Shown: positions 33,465 through 45,569, numbered from the stretch's first letter. The stretch: 64,000 bases of DNA from Tetradesmus obliquus (GCA_030272155.1 CP126199.1:5382501-5446500), one strand, 5' to 3'. Notes: generated by a model not told the origin, from the sequence alone. Translations and numbers: made by a program.

Positions 33465-35963
33465 CACCCTGCTGCTGCTGCTGCCGCCCCAGGCTCCATC
33501 GTGGCACTGTTCCTGGCGCTTGCTGCCATCCAGTTTGTGGTGGACAGCGACGTGCCCAGCAGCAGCTACGTGACGCCGCTGCAGCAGCTGACGCTGGCCA
33601 GCTACCTCAGCCTCATCCTGGTGGGGCTGGAGTGCGTAGGCATCTGGTGGTGAGCCGAGTTTGGTGTTTGCACAGGAGGGTTGGATTTTCGATATTGAGG
33701 GTTCCATAGGAAAGCAGAGTTTCTGGTTCACGTGGCTGCTGCCGCTGCAGATGACAGACAGTGGGTCTGGAGTGTGTGGGCATCTGGTGGTGAGTGTGCT
33801 GGCGGGTTTCGGGGGTTTGAGGGATGGGGGTTGAACGGAGCGCCAACCATGCTCGCTGCCATGACAAGTCAGACGCCGCCACGCTGCAATCAACGAGCGT
33901 ATTGCAACATGCGCAGCGCAGGGTACCACGTGGAGAAGCTGCGCCACGATCGCCACTGCAAGACGTCTATGCAGCCTGCCCTAGCATGGCATGGTGCTGT
34001 CAACCTAGTTGTGGCTGTTACAGTGGCTGCAGTGCATGCTGCACACCAATAACCGCCTGTGCTGCACACATATCATGCGCCGTGCAGGGTCACCACGTAC
34101 CATGCAGAGAAGCTGCGCCGCAACCGCCATGTGCAGGCGCAGCAGCAGTACCAGGAGAAGCTCACAGCAGTGCGCGAGGCACTCGACGCATGGCTGGCCA
34201 AAGCACAGGCAGGCTACCGCCGCATCAGCGCGCCCAGCGGCAGCAGCAGCAGCAACCTGCAGCGCGGCGCCAGCCGCAGCGGCAGCAGCAGCCTGCGCAA
34301 GGCTGTGTCGAGGACTGCGAGTAAGGCGGCAAGGGGCCTGGGGCTAGTTGGGGTGGGGCAGGCGCACAGCAAGCGCAGCAGCAGCAGCATGAGCGGGGAG
34401 GTGTATGGGGAACGGCTGAGTGCTGGCGGCGGTGTGGAGCGGCTGGGCAGCAGGGACCATAGTGTTGCTGCTGCTGCTGCGGGTCCTGTTGCTGAAGGGA
34501 ATGAGGCGGGAGAGCGACCGCCTGCAGCAGCAGCAGCAAGCAGTGGTGAGGTTGCTGTGCGCAGCGGCAGTGGCGCAGCAGGTGACAGCAGCAGCAGGCC
34601 CTGGGGCTCGGGTGCCCTGCGTGCAGCGCAGGCATCAGCGAGCAACAGAGACGGCAGCAGCAGTGCGGCAGAGGCAGCTGCTGCTAATGCCGGTACTGCC
34701 AGTGGTGCTGCTGCTGCTGCTGCTGGTGTGGCTGCAGCCGAGGATGCTGCTGCAGGGGAGGTGCGGCTGCTGGTTGCTCCTGATGCTGCTGTTGCTGCTA
34801 CAGCTGCTGGTCATGCAAGCAGCTCACCAGATAAGCAGCTGCCGCAGCAGCAGCTGGCAGGCCTGCCCATGCAGTCTGCTGAGAGCCGCGCGCTGTCAGA
34901 GGCAGCAGCAGCAGCCGCCCTGGCAGCTGCTGCGCTTGCTGAGTCGCAGGTGGCCGCGGCAGCAGCAGCAGGGCCCCCGCAGCACAGAATAGGCCCGCTG
35001 CGCTTCATGGTGCAGCCAAGCAGCCGCCGCGCCAGCGAGCCCGGGCCTGTGCCACTGCAGCAGCAGCAAACTACAGCAGCAGCAGGGGGAGGAGATGTGT
35101 CAGGCAACAGGGGGCCTGACAGCAACCCGGGCCTGCACAAGCGCCGCCAGCAGCAGCAGCAGCAGCAGCAGCAGGCGGACATGTCAGATGTGCTGCCGTA
35201 TGAGGTCAGGCAGCCGAGCACAGCTGGTGGTGTGGGCCAGGTGGTGCAGGACCTGATGAATGCTGCGCAGGGCAGCCGGCAGGCTGGTGCAGCTGCAACG
35301 GCGGGCGCAGCAGCAGCAGCAGGCGGTGCAGCAGAGGGAGAGGCAGCGGGCCAGCCGCCACCTACCAGGTAAGGGTGCTGCTGCTGCTGCTGCTGCTGCT
35401 GCTGTGTAGGTGTATTTGGGTCTGTGCAGCTGGATGGCATTTTGTTGATGGAGGCTGAGTTGCTGAGCTCAACATAGTGCGGCAGAGGCTGCAGCACCAG
35501 CTTGCGCATGAGCCTGGTACCTGTATTATGACAGTTTCAGGCATGGTAAATGCACAACCGTTCACCTGCACGCAATGCTGGTCCAGAAGCCTCCCTGCCC
35601 TGAGGCTCCTGTGCGCAGCAAGTCTTGTGTCCTGCTGCAAACCTTGTCTTGGCCTGCGCACTTGGCAGACTAGGCGCCTGCTTGGAATCAGCAACACATC
35701 CTGCCAGCAGCATCTTCTGACATCTACCGCCTTGCTGCTGCACTGCTGTTTGCTGCGCTGTGCCGTGTGTGTTGTGCATGTGGCTGTGCAGCTGGCTGCG
35801 CAAGTGGCACGTGTTCCTGTCATCGGTGGCGAACGATGATGCCTTTGCTGACCGCGTGGCGCACCTGGCCAACAAGTGGTGCGCCATCAGCCAGCTGCTC
35901 ATGTACAACGTGGCGGCCATCCTCATCTTTGCGATCAACAGCTGGGTGTACAGGATTGAGTGA
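28618..35963 (+). CDS. Pentameric ligand-gated ion channel subunit lacking the Cys-loop cysteines
   Basis: Exons: 28795-29174, 29461-29511, 29751-29853, 30125-30174, 30611-30748, 31268-31361, 31736-31887, 32493-32615, 32874-33015, 33493-33649, 34088-35368, 35792-35963, all in frame. A tentative first exon, 28618-28693, supplies an ATG (phase 1) and gives about 972 residues; the true start is unresolved. The extracellular domain shows EVHVSMFVDRLLGVDD, VWFYLSWRDPRVRG, VWMPYIAFSNLKWLPQ and the loop TPMDLRAFPFDRQQLL. The loop keeps the FPFD core, but both cysteine positions are Thr and Leu, as in prokaryotic Pro-loop channels. M1 ends GFLVFFLP, M2 follows NGRAGGSIVALFLALAAIQF, M3 includes YVTPLQQLTLASYLSLIL, and M4 is at the C-terminus (AAILIFAINSWVY). 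A hydrophobic signal-like stretch (LLLALLLLLLPAPSFA) precedes the receptor domain. The M3-M4 loop is about 430 residues of Ser/Ala/Gln tracts. Subunits form a ligand-gated pore; ligand and ion selectivity cannot be read here. Confidence 0.9.
29654..29736 (+). repeat. (GAT)n and (CCTG)n microsatellites against an acceptor
   Basis: A GAT/ATG run (29654-29675) passes directly into about fifteen CCTG units (29676-29736), ending 14 bases before the acceptor of channel exon III. The pyrimidine-rich CCTG run sits where the polypyrimidine tract should be. Confidence 0.93.
30473..30908 (+). repeat. Edge copies flanking channel exon V on both sides
   Basis: About 30473-30512 repeats the 5' edge of exon V (DRVLRYGFAAI) upstream of it. 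About 30866-30908 repeats its 3' edge (LRAFPFDRQQLLIQ then GTGCGG) downstream. The complete exon at 30611-30748 lies between the two. Confidence 0.92.
30918..31031 (+). repeat. 38-bp tandem repeat, three copies
   Basis: Units start at 30918, 30956 and 30994. Each holds ATGCCCCCTGTGAGTCTGTG and GCATATGCAGGAAGTCAAC, so every unit has a donor-like TGTGAGT and an acceptor-like TGCAG. The copies are almost identical, which suggests a recent expansion inside the channel intron. Confidence 0.93.
31527..31694 (+). repeat. 5'-edge copies of channel exon VII
   Basis: About 31527-31575 and 31622-31694 repeat the start of exon VII (GDDVSGWGVVDVRLLPFEYP). The second retains the GCAG|GCGGCGACGA acceptor and 69 bases before breaking off. 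A weaker third copy is near 31425-31465. The complete exon starts at 31736. Confidence 0.92.
32040..32122 (+). repeat. 3'-edge copy of channel exon VII
   Basis: This block repeats the last 83 bases of exon VII (ATMAGALGPSAG..APVVPQYMWQSQ) with the same CAG|GTGGGTGAGG donor. It joins upstream to a CTG run instead of the exon's first half. Confidence 0.93.
32172..32256. repeat. Dispersed repeat, copy A
   Basis: CCTTGGGCGGGGGGTCTCCT, GGTCCAGC, then TTGCATTTTTCATGCTAGAC and TGTCCATCTTTGCAAT. It matches 52441-52505 in the same orientation. Copy A has 21 extra bases between the two halves. It lies in a channel intron. Confidence 0.88.
33105..33300 (+). repeat. Two 3'-edge copies of channel exon IX
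   Basis: Ends of exon IX (FLPKDDMNGRAG) recur at about 33105-33164 and 33245-33300, each followed by GTGGGTG as at the real donor (33016). The second changes DDM to DDL. Confidence 0.92.
33372..33965 (+). repeat. Edge copies around channel exons X and XI
   Basis: About 33372-33405 resembles the start of exon X (LALAAIQ). 33764-33790 repeats its end (GLECVGIW followed by GTGAGT). 33918-33965 repeats the start of exon XI (CAGGGTACCACGTGGAGAAG versus the real CAGGGTCACCACGTACCATG at 34085). Confidence 0.8.
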
Positions 35964-36021
35964 GGCCAGCAAGCTGGTGCGTGCTGGTGCGTGCTGGGAT
36001 GCGGCGGCTGCGATAGGTGTG

Positions 36022-36083
36022 GTGTGCAACGTGGCGGCGGTGCTCATCTTTGCGATCAACAGCTGGGTGTACAGGATCGAGTG
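36022..36083 (+). repeat. 3'-edge copy of the channel's terminal exon
   Basis: After the stop at 35963, 36022-36083 repeats the sequence encoding NVAAVLIFAINSWVYRIE plus TGA, with synonymous or conservative changes (GTGCTC for ATCCTC; ATC for ATT). Confidence 0.93.
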
Positions 36084-37946
36084 AGGCGAGCCGAGCAGGG
36101 TCAGGTGTGGAGGTAGATTTGCGGCGGTGTTGTTATGAGGCTTGTACTCACTGCGGGCGGAACTGAGAGGTGTGTGTGCCAGTATTGGCATGCGCAACCG
36201 CCTCTCCAATATGAGCCTGCATATGGTCGGGGAACGGTGAGAAAAGGTTGCAGTGACAGCAATTGAATGTGCTTCCAAGTAGCAGCAGCTGACGCGGCGA
36301 AGAGGGCCGCCAGTGCAGCTGGTGTGCACGCTTGCGGGAAAAGGACGGAGGCAGGGTAGATTCGTACCAATCATCAGTTGGTTTCATCAGTTGGTTTCAT
36401 CAACGCAAGAATTTGCTGTTGCAACAGGACAAGGTCGTGCCCTGGCAGTGCTGAACACCAGTCATACAAGGATTGCTTTGAACGCTCAATGCCGCTGTTA
36501 GTACGGTCAATGAGCTTTGTTTGGTTGGTTGCGCTGGCTGTCATGCTGCGGGCCTTTGTGTTATTGGGCTGTTCTAGAGCAGCTGGCCACCGCAGCTGAA
36601 TATGTGTGGCGTTGCATCGGTCTGTGAGGTGCAAGCTGGGCCGCAGCTCACAGGGCCTGTGCTGTTACTAACAGCATGTTAGTAACATGGAGTGCTGTGG
36701 CATACAGTCTGCATGAAGCTGACGCAGCTGCCAGCAGGTAGAGGTGTGGACTCGTTCAAAGCAGCTGTTCACATGGTGGATTGCCGTACATCCCGTTTTG
36801 GGTCTGCATCGACATGCTGCGCCCTTGCGTGCACTTGATGCAGTTGGACTGCGTCTTGCAACCTGACATGAGCAACCAGCACTGGATAGCGCTGGGATTG
36901 TGCTTGCCATCAACTTTCAATGGCCAGGTTCTTAACAGAGGTATTGTGCCAATGCATGCAGTCAGATAACAGGGTTCGCCCGAGCCATCAGACCTGCAGG
37001 GCGCTTGCTGCCGTGTTTGCTCATGTGCTGTGTCGTGCAGGGCGCTGCTTGCCCTGATTGGAGCAGCAGCTACCCCGCAGGCCTAGGGCTAGCACGTGTT
37101 TACTGTGTGCTTGTAAACCCATCATGCTGATGCATGCGGATGGTGCGATATGCTGCAAAGCAGCGGCGCCTTGGAGCAGACAAACATGGTTGTTTCGTGC
37201 TGTGTTCACATTCAGTGAGTGCATCGTGCTGGGTAACAACCTAGCTGGTGACTTGGGGTGCTGACTTTTCAAGATCGGGTGCACATAGTGAAAATGGGTT
37301 ACGAACACAACAGCTTATGCTGCTCGGATCCCTCACAGGCTCGTGATGAGACTCTCAAGTCGGACTTTCAAATAGCCTGGTTGCAGACCGGCCAGTACCG
37401 TCTGACGCTGAGCCATGTTCAAACATAGTGCTGGAAGCACAACAGCAGGGTGCTGCCCTAAACCAGCAAGACTATGTGATACATCAGGGTGGAGACGTTG
37501 CGCCCTATAATCCAGGGTCGCTTGCCACACACAGCTTCAGAAACAATGACGCAGAGGGCTCAGGTTCCAACACGTTATGGCAGTTGTTAGGGATACCCAA
37601 GATGACAGCTGCTTGCTTGCTTGCACAGCTAAGCACGCCTGCAAGCCAACGGGAAGTAGCTTGGGGGCCAAACGCGCATGTGCAGGCTGCGAGACGTGTC
37701 TGCTGCGGATGACTGTTGGAGGACCCTACTGTTGCTGCTGCCAGATCATCACCATGCGAGGTGCTAGCCAACAGTGTTACTGTTATACCCATCACAATTG
37801 AAGTCTGTTTTCACGCACGGTGGCTAGCTGCGTGTGCTCAGACCAGCTGATTGCCAGTGCAAACAACTGAACTCTCCATTTCTTGGTGCAGCCACTGGCT
37901 GAGCGAGCAGGAACAGTCGTCATTCAGCCGATTTCGGGAGCTTTCA
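36084..37946. other. Intergenic, no supported gene
   Basis: About 1.9 kb between the channel and Miro genes. Frames up to 96 residues show no domain. 36374-36405 holds a short duplication (CATCAGTTGGTTT twice). The middle is poor in CAG/CTG and could contain old transposon sequence, but nothing identifiable. Confidence 0.35.
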
Positions 37947-39399
37947 ATGAACGGCCGGCGTAGAATAAACGTGGCAGTAGTGGGAGATCGAGGAGTTGGG
38001 AAGACCTCGTTGATAACATCAGCAGCGCAGGAGGTGTTCAGCGAGCGCCCTGTGCCGGTGTTGCCTCCTACGCGCTTTCCAGCAGACTTTGCCGTGGTGT
38101 CTGAGCCCGTGGACGTGATCGCATTTGACACATCCTCCAGGCCCGAGGACGCACAGGCAGTGGACGAGACCATAAGGGCAGCGGACGTAGTGATTGTCTG
38201 CTTCGATGCTCAACGTAAAAGCACGCTGCAGCGCCTGCGCAGTGACTGGCTGCCTCGCATCACGCACCTCAGGCCAGCTGCCCCAGTCATCATTGCTTGC
38301 TGCAAAGATGATACAGAGGACACGCTGCCCACGGACCAAATACGCGAGGTGGGAGGCTGCAGCACTCATCAGCAGCTTGCATGCATGACTGGCAGCTCAG
38401 TGAGGCTTGGCTCAGGGTGCAGCAGCACACACCTTGGCAGCAGTACTGCTTGTACTGCAGCTGGCAGTTTGCTTGCTTGCAGGACTGGGGCATGCCTGCA
38501 TGTGTGCTTCAATATGTTCATTCTTGGCACAGGATGTGCGCAATGCTTTTTGTAGCATGATAAACCGCAATAGCAAGTGCGCTGAGCGCCAGCTAGGACT
38601 GATAATGTGCAATTAAGGGCTGCTGTGGGGGCTTGCTCTGTCGCAGCATCAGCATTGTGCTGGGTGTCAGCAACATGCGTTCACAGCATACTGACGAGAA
38701 CCTGCATTTTTTGCAGTTGCTGTCAGCAAGTCTCTGTGATGCACGCATGCTGCTTGCTGTGCTGCATTGCACACAGCAACTGCCGGCACGCCTCCACTTC
38801 TTGTGTGGTCAAATTTCATGTGCCAGATCCACATTGCGCATCCCCCTCCAGAGCTGCTGCCGACCGAGCTTGTCACTAACTCTACCTGCTATGAACTTCT
38901 CGATCCAAACTTCACACTCAACTTCCCGCCGTGAAATTGAAGTTCATGGAGGGGCTCATCCGGGAGTTCCCGGTCATCGAGGTGTCCATCCGCACCAGCA
39001 GCCGCAAGCTGCGCAGCGTGCTGGACGTGTTCTACCAGGTGGGGTTAGGATGAGCTGCTGCTGCTGCTGCTGCTGTTTTGGCAAGCAGCCACAGCTGACA
39101 GTTCAGGTCTTGCAGCGTGCTGGACGTGTTCTGCCAGGCGGGGGGCGGGGGCCGGGGGGCTGCTGCTGTATGCATTGGGCAGCAGCAGTGGCAATGGCAG
39201 TCCAAACCTCCTCTGTCGGTGTTGGCAAGCGGCCTCGACAGCTCACCAAATGTACTTGGCTCAGCAACGACAGCAACGGCAGCAGCAGCAGCAGCAGCAG
39301 CAGCGCCTAGTGTGGTTGGCCAGGCGTGCATAGTATAACCAGGCTGATGCAAGCTGCACACAGCGTCTCCCTGCAGGACAGCACAACAGGCACCATGCA

Positions 39400-39459
<60 letters not shown>

Positions 39460-39559
39460 TTGAGCTTGTGGGCCGTCTTCCACGGACACAGCCGTCTTTC
39501 ATGGAGGCAGCCGCTTGGGTCATGGGTTACACAGGCGCCGAATCCAAGGCCACTATCTG

Positions 39560-39596
<37 letters not shown>

Positions 39597-42500
39597 CCCC
39601 CAGGCCATCAAGACGGTGCTGTACCCCAAGGCGCCGCTGCTGGACGCCACCACTGGCCGGCTAACCACGCCCTGCGTGAAGGCGCTGCTGCGCATCTTCC
39701 TCATGTGCGACAGCGACGGGGTGAGCACGGCTGTACCGGTATCTTACATTAACCGAAGAGCTCTGCTGCTGCTGCTGCTGCTGTAGCTGTGTGTGTGCAT
39801 CTGCCTTGCCTTGTTGCAGCGACGGGGTGAGCACTGCGCTACTGACTCAGCATCTGGGGGCTGCTGCTGCTGCTGCAACACAATTGTGACTGCATTATAA
39901 AACGGCGCGCTGAACAACGAGGAGCGCAACAGCTTCTAATACTTGTGCTGAGCCCATGTATGTCTGAAACCTAAACCTAAAATCTGCTTGCAAATACCAA
40001 CACCACAGTTGCTGTGTGCAACAGCGACGGGGTGAGTGAGTGCTGCACTCTTGCGTCTACCGTGCTGGATGATGCACAGGGCTCTGCTGCTGTAGACGCA
40101 TGGGGCCTTGATCGCCACACCAATTGACTGTCGCACATATCCTGCATAAGGCAGCCGCGCCATCCGTTAATTCAATTGCAGATGCACCGCACGTGTGCAC
40201 CTGCACCCCAAGACCGATCAACCCTGCTTGCTTGCAAGACACAAAGCACAAACATCATGAACACCTGAACCTCAAGAACCATTTCAAACGCAGGATGGCG
40301 CGCTAAGCAATCAAGGGCTCAGCAACTTTGTAAACCCTAACTCCGCTGCGTTGCGCATCCTTTTGCACCACCAACCTGAAACCTGCCTGCAAAACCAAAC
40401 CCAAACCACATCTGACCAACCGCAGGATGGCGCGCTGAACGATGAGGAGCTCAACACCTTCCAGTTCCTGTGCTTTGGGCAGCCCTTAACGCCCGATGAG
40501 CTGGCCAGCGTGCGCCAGATGGTGGCGGAGCGCATGGCTGACGGGCTGTCTGATGCTGGGCTGCTGTTCCCTGGCTTCATGTACCTGCACACACTGTTCC
40601 TGACACGGGGGCGGCTGGAGAGCACCTGGACGGTGCTGCGGCTGTTTGGTGAGTGGGTGGGTAGCAGCAGCAATGGTGGTAGCTCTCTACATTGCTGTAC
40701 AGCAGTGGACATGTGCAGCAGCAGCAGCAGCAGTGTGGACTCAAGTGGTGCACCCGTTGTGCTAATCAATGCACTCTGCTGCACTGCTGCTCTGCCTTTG
40801 CTGTCCACCTGCAGGATACAACGAGCAGCTGCGGATATCAGACTCCGTGCTAGACCGCCTGCCGCGGCCGCCCGGCAGCAGCAGCAGCAGCAGCAGCGAC
40901 CCCAGCAGCAGCAGCGATGGCAGCAGCAGCAGCAGCAGCAGCAGCAGTGTGCTGGAGCTGTCGGAGCAGGCGCTGCTGTACCTGGGCCATGTGTTTGACA
41001 TCTATGACAGCAGCCGCAGCGGCGTGCTGTCGCCTATGGACCTGGAGCACATGTTCAACAGAGCACCAGTGCCCATCTACCAGGTGCGTAGTTGTGTGCA
41101 TCTGATGTGGCGATGTATTGCTGATACCTGGAGCACATGTGTGACTGGCCAGTGCCGTCCACCAGGTGGGTGATGCATGCAGTTGTGTGGCTTCAAGTGT
41201 GCATTTGACGTGGTGATAAACTGCTAATGGACCTGGAGCATGTTCAACAGAGCACCAGTGCCCATCTACCAGGTGGGTGGGATGAGGCGCCTGTGGACAT
41301 ATGTGTGTTGAGCCTGCCTGTGTATAGCAAACAGCACACAGTGTGGCTACAAGACCGCCTCAAGTGTTTGCGTATGGCTGCTGCTGCTGCTGCTGCCTCT
41401 TGACTGCTGCTGCTGCTGCAGGTGGAGGCCTGGAACCGTGTGATTGTGGCTGGCGCCGGCAGCAGCAGCAGCAGCGGCAGCAGCAGCGGCGGGCTCACCA
41501 AGGAGGGCTTCCTCACGCGCTGGAAGGTCATCACGCTGCAGGACCCCCGCACCGCGTTCGAGCAGGCAAGCACGCAGCATTGCAGCATTGGGTAGAACTT
41601 GACCATATGTCAGTCGCAGGCGTGCTGGGGTGTGCAGTGTGTGCATGCTTGTGGCGGTCAAGTGCTGCAGTTGACAGCAAACATCCACCTTGTACTGTGT
41701 AACCCACAGCAATTGCTGCACTAATGTGGCGTTACCACACTGTTTTCCACGCTGTTTTCCTTGGAGGGCTGAGGGCACTCGCAGAAGATGCTGTAGGCTT
41801 TGCCGCCAGCACACACAGCCATCTCGCTACTGCTGCGCCTCATCACTTTGCTGCTGCTGCTGCTGCTGACATCTGCAGATGCTGTACCTGGGCATGGGCG
41901 GGCGCTGCGGTGAAGACGCTGGCCGGCTGTTTGTGGTCAAGCCGCGCCGGCGCAAGCCTGAGCGGCGCAAGGGCGCCCTTGGGCTGGGTGACAGGGGCAC
42001 GCTGGTGGCTGGGCTGTTTGGCGGGCTGGGGGTGGGCAAGAGCAGCCTGGTCAAGGTATGGTCAAACGGCTGGCGCTTGTGTTCTTTGATCATTCGTGTA
42101 GTGGTGCTTGGAAGTGCGCTGTTTGGCGGGCTGGGGTTGGGCAAGAGCAGCCTGGTCAAGGTGGGTGCGGCAAGACAGCTGGCTGCTGCTGCCCCTTGTT
42201 GCGGATTGTGTGTGATATCTGTGCACGCTGGTGGCTGGGCTGTTTGGCGGGCTGTGGGTGGGCAAGAGCAGCCTGGTCAAGGTGCGGCTGGTGCTGATGA
42301 CATAGCGATTTCCTTTGTATGTAAGCATTCAAGCGAAGTACTTGACAAACAAATGCAATTTGAATTGGGCAGTGGACACGAAGGCTGGCTGTTGGGTCAT
42401 CAGGTCACTGAAGTCAACCAGGTCACTCAAAACACCTAAGCTGTTTCGCTTGCTGGGCATGGGCAAGAGCAGCCTGCTTGTCCAAGGTGCGCGCAGCGCA

Positions 42501-42675
42501 ATGAGAAGCAATTGTAATGCTGGTGGACTGCTGTAGTACCAGCGTGCTTGGCTGTTGGGGCGTGTCACGCTAGCTGTACACTAGCCATAAACAGCATCTC
42601 GGCGTGTGTGCCAACTCGTCATCAACTCTGTGACTGTGCGCTGCACTGTGCAGAACCTGTGCTGCGTGTGGGTGA

Positions 42676-42712
<37 letters not shown>

Positions 42713-42781
42713 GCAGGCGCTGGCTGGGCGGCACTACAACGAGCCGCTGCACTGTGCTGAACCTGCGCTGCGTGTGGGTGA

Positions 42782-42824
<43 letters not shown>

Positions 42825-45223
42825 GCAGGCGCTGGCTGGGCGGCACTACAACGAGCCGCTGCATGGGCTGCTCACTGCTGCGGGCAGCACCAGCAGCCTG
42901 GTGGAAGGCGCTCCCAGGACACTCGTCATCCACGAGGTGGGTTACTGCTGGCAGCTAGTTACACCAGGTTACATTGGGTGACAAGTATGAGTGACGGACT
43001 GCTGCCTGCAGCACCAGCAGCCTGGTGGAAGGCGCTCCCAGGACACTTGTCATCCATGAGGTGGGTTACGGCTGGCAGCTACTAGCTGTAACTAGTAGTT
43101 ACACCAGGCCGCGGTGCTGTTTGACAGTGACTGAACCACCTGCTGCTGCTTGCTGCCACAAATATATTGTTCCCTGCAACTCGCAGGCCAGCAGCGCGGC
43201 AACAGCAGACGACCCCACAGTTGACCTGTCGCAGCTGGACGTAGCCGCGGTGCTGTTTGACAGTGCTGAGCCTGCCAGCTTCAGGCAGGCCGCCAGCTGC
43301 TGCCTCAACCCTAAGCCCAGCCACCCGCTAAACCCTTCTCACACTCTCCAATACTTTGCAAGCCATGATCCCTATAGGTAGTCCTTGCAGGCACGTGCTC
43401 AGCGACCCTGCTGCTGCCTGCTGTATCACTCCTTCCATACCGCAGGCCAGCAGCGCGGCAACAGCAGACGACCCCACAGTCGACCTGTCGCAGCTGGATG
43501 TAGCCGCTGTGCTGTTTGACAGTGCGGAGCCGGCCAGCTTCAGGCAGGCCGCCTGCTGCTCCCTCAACCCTAAACCCAGCAACCCACTGACCTCCCACAC
43601 ACTCTTCAGAACCTCTGCAAACCCTGACCCCTACATGTAGCAATCGCACGCACCTGCTCACTGACCCTGCTGTATCACTTTCTGAACCTTGATTGCAGGC
43701 CAGCAGCGCGGCAACAGCAGACGACCCCACAGTCGATTTATCCCAGCTGGATGTAGCCGCGGTGCTGTTTGGCACTGACTGAGCCGGCCAGCTGCAGGCA
43801 GGCCGCCTGCTGTTGCCTCAACCCTCAGCCCAGCCACCCACTTACCTCCCACACACTCTTCAGAACCTCTGCAAACCCTGACCCATACATGTAGCAATCG
43901 CACGCACCTGCTCACTGACCCTGCTGTATCACTTTCTGAATCATAATTGCAGGCCAGCAGTGCGGCAACAGCAGACGACCCCACAGTCGACTTGTCGCGG
44001 CTGGACGTTGCGGCCGTCCTGTTTGACAGTGCGGAGCCGGCCAGCTGCAGGCAGGCCGTCTGCTGCTGCCCCAGCCCGGGCCCGAGCCACCCATTCACCT
44101 CTCACGCATCATCCAAAACCCTACAAACCTTGACCCCCTACATGTGATGCTTCCACACACCTGCTCACCCACCGCTCCCTGAATCCTGGTTGCAGGCCAG
44201 CAGCGCGGCAACAGCAGACGACCCCACAGTCGACCTGTCGCAGCTGGACGTAGCCGCGGTGCTGTTTGACAGTGCTGAGCCTGCCAGCTTCAGGCAGGCG
44301 GTGGCGCTGGTCACGGGGCTGAGCGGGCGCGCCGGCGACAGCCTGCCTTTTGTGCTGATCGCAGCAAAGGACGACCTGGGCATGTCAAACGTGAGTGGTC
44401 TGCTTTTGTTGTTGGATGTGTTGCAGCGTGCACCAGGGTGGTTGTATGGGTTCGTGACAGCCTGCCCGTTTGTGCTCATTGCCGCAAAGGATTAAGTTGG
44501 CACACATGTCAAACATGAGTGCTGTTCCTTTGGGTCAAGTTCATGCTGTGTTTTGTGATGTCTCAGTTGCTTCAGCTGCTGCCGTTCCACTGCGTAGTAC
44601 ATTTAGGGGCATATATTCAACACGGGTATTCATGATGCTGGTGACAATGGTGATGACGGTGTTTCCATGCATGCCTGAACCCTGCAGGAGCTTGAGGCAG
44701 AGGTGCATGCATTCTGTTACCTGGCACTGTGTATGTTCTACATGATCTGAATATGTTAACCAGCAACACACTGCATGGATGTGTCTGTGTCCTGCAGGAG
44801 CTTGAGGCAGAGGTGCATGCACGTATTCTGTTACCTGGTATTCTGCATGTGAAATCATGATATGAATGTTAAAAATCAACCAGCAACACACTGCTTGGTT
44901 GTCTCTGTGTCCTGCAGGAGCTTGAGGCAGAGGTGCATGCAGCCTGCAAAGACCTGGCACTGCCGCTACCAATCCCAGTGTCAGTGCTTCTGGGCAGCCT
45001 CGGCCATCATCCAGTGCCAGACGCGGCAGCAGCAGCGGCAGCAGCAGCAGCAGCAGCCGGCGGCGGCCCTGCGGCAGCAGCTGCCGGCGGCGGCAGGAGC
45101 GCCGCGGCAGCGGCAGCAGCAGCAGCAAGGGCTGGCGGCAGCAATGTGTTTGTGGCGCTGCTGCTGGCTGCGATGCACCCGGAGGGAAATGTTCCTGACA
45201 CGCCTGCACGCAAGGTGCGCTGC

Positions 45224-45264
<41 letters not shown>

Positions 45265-45532
45265 CTGTCTCATGTCATTTTAGCACAATGGTTTGCGCCC
45301 GGGCACATTGTTTGCTTATGCGCTGCTGAAACTGCCTGCAAACTGAGACGGCATGGTCGCACCACTTGCACCAGATGGCACATGGCATTGCAACACGCAA
45401 AAACTGTTTTTTTGCAGGCGCGGCGGCAGACCATCCGGCGGCTGCTGCTGGCCGGCGGCGTGGCAGTCACCAGCGCTGCCAGCCTGTATGCTGGCTACAG
45501 GCTGTACAGGTCGCTGCAAGAAACGACGCGGC

Positions 45533-45569
<37 letters not shown>

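Noticed and set aside
27754..35963. Two separate ion-channel genes.
   Set aside because: Only the leader and first strand are duplicated; all later exons are single, so one gene with a duplicated first exon fits better.
37428..37712. A 94-residue frame upstream of Miro.
   Set aside because: No domain, no splice link to Miro's first exon, and ordinary length for chance in this base composition.
43184..44195. A CRISPR-like array (regular repeats with spacers).
   Set aside because: Repeats are ~110-base exon fragments with ~140-base related spacers in a spliced eukaryotic gene; no short palindromic repeat or unique spacers.
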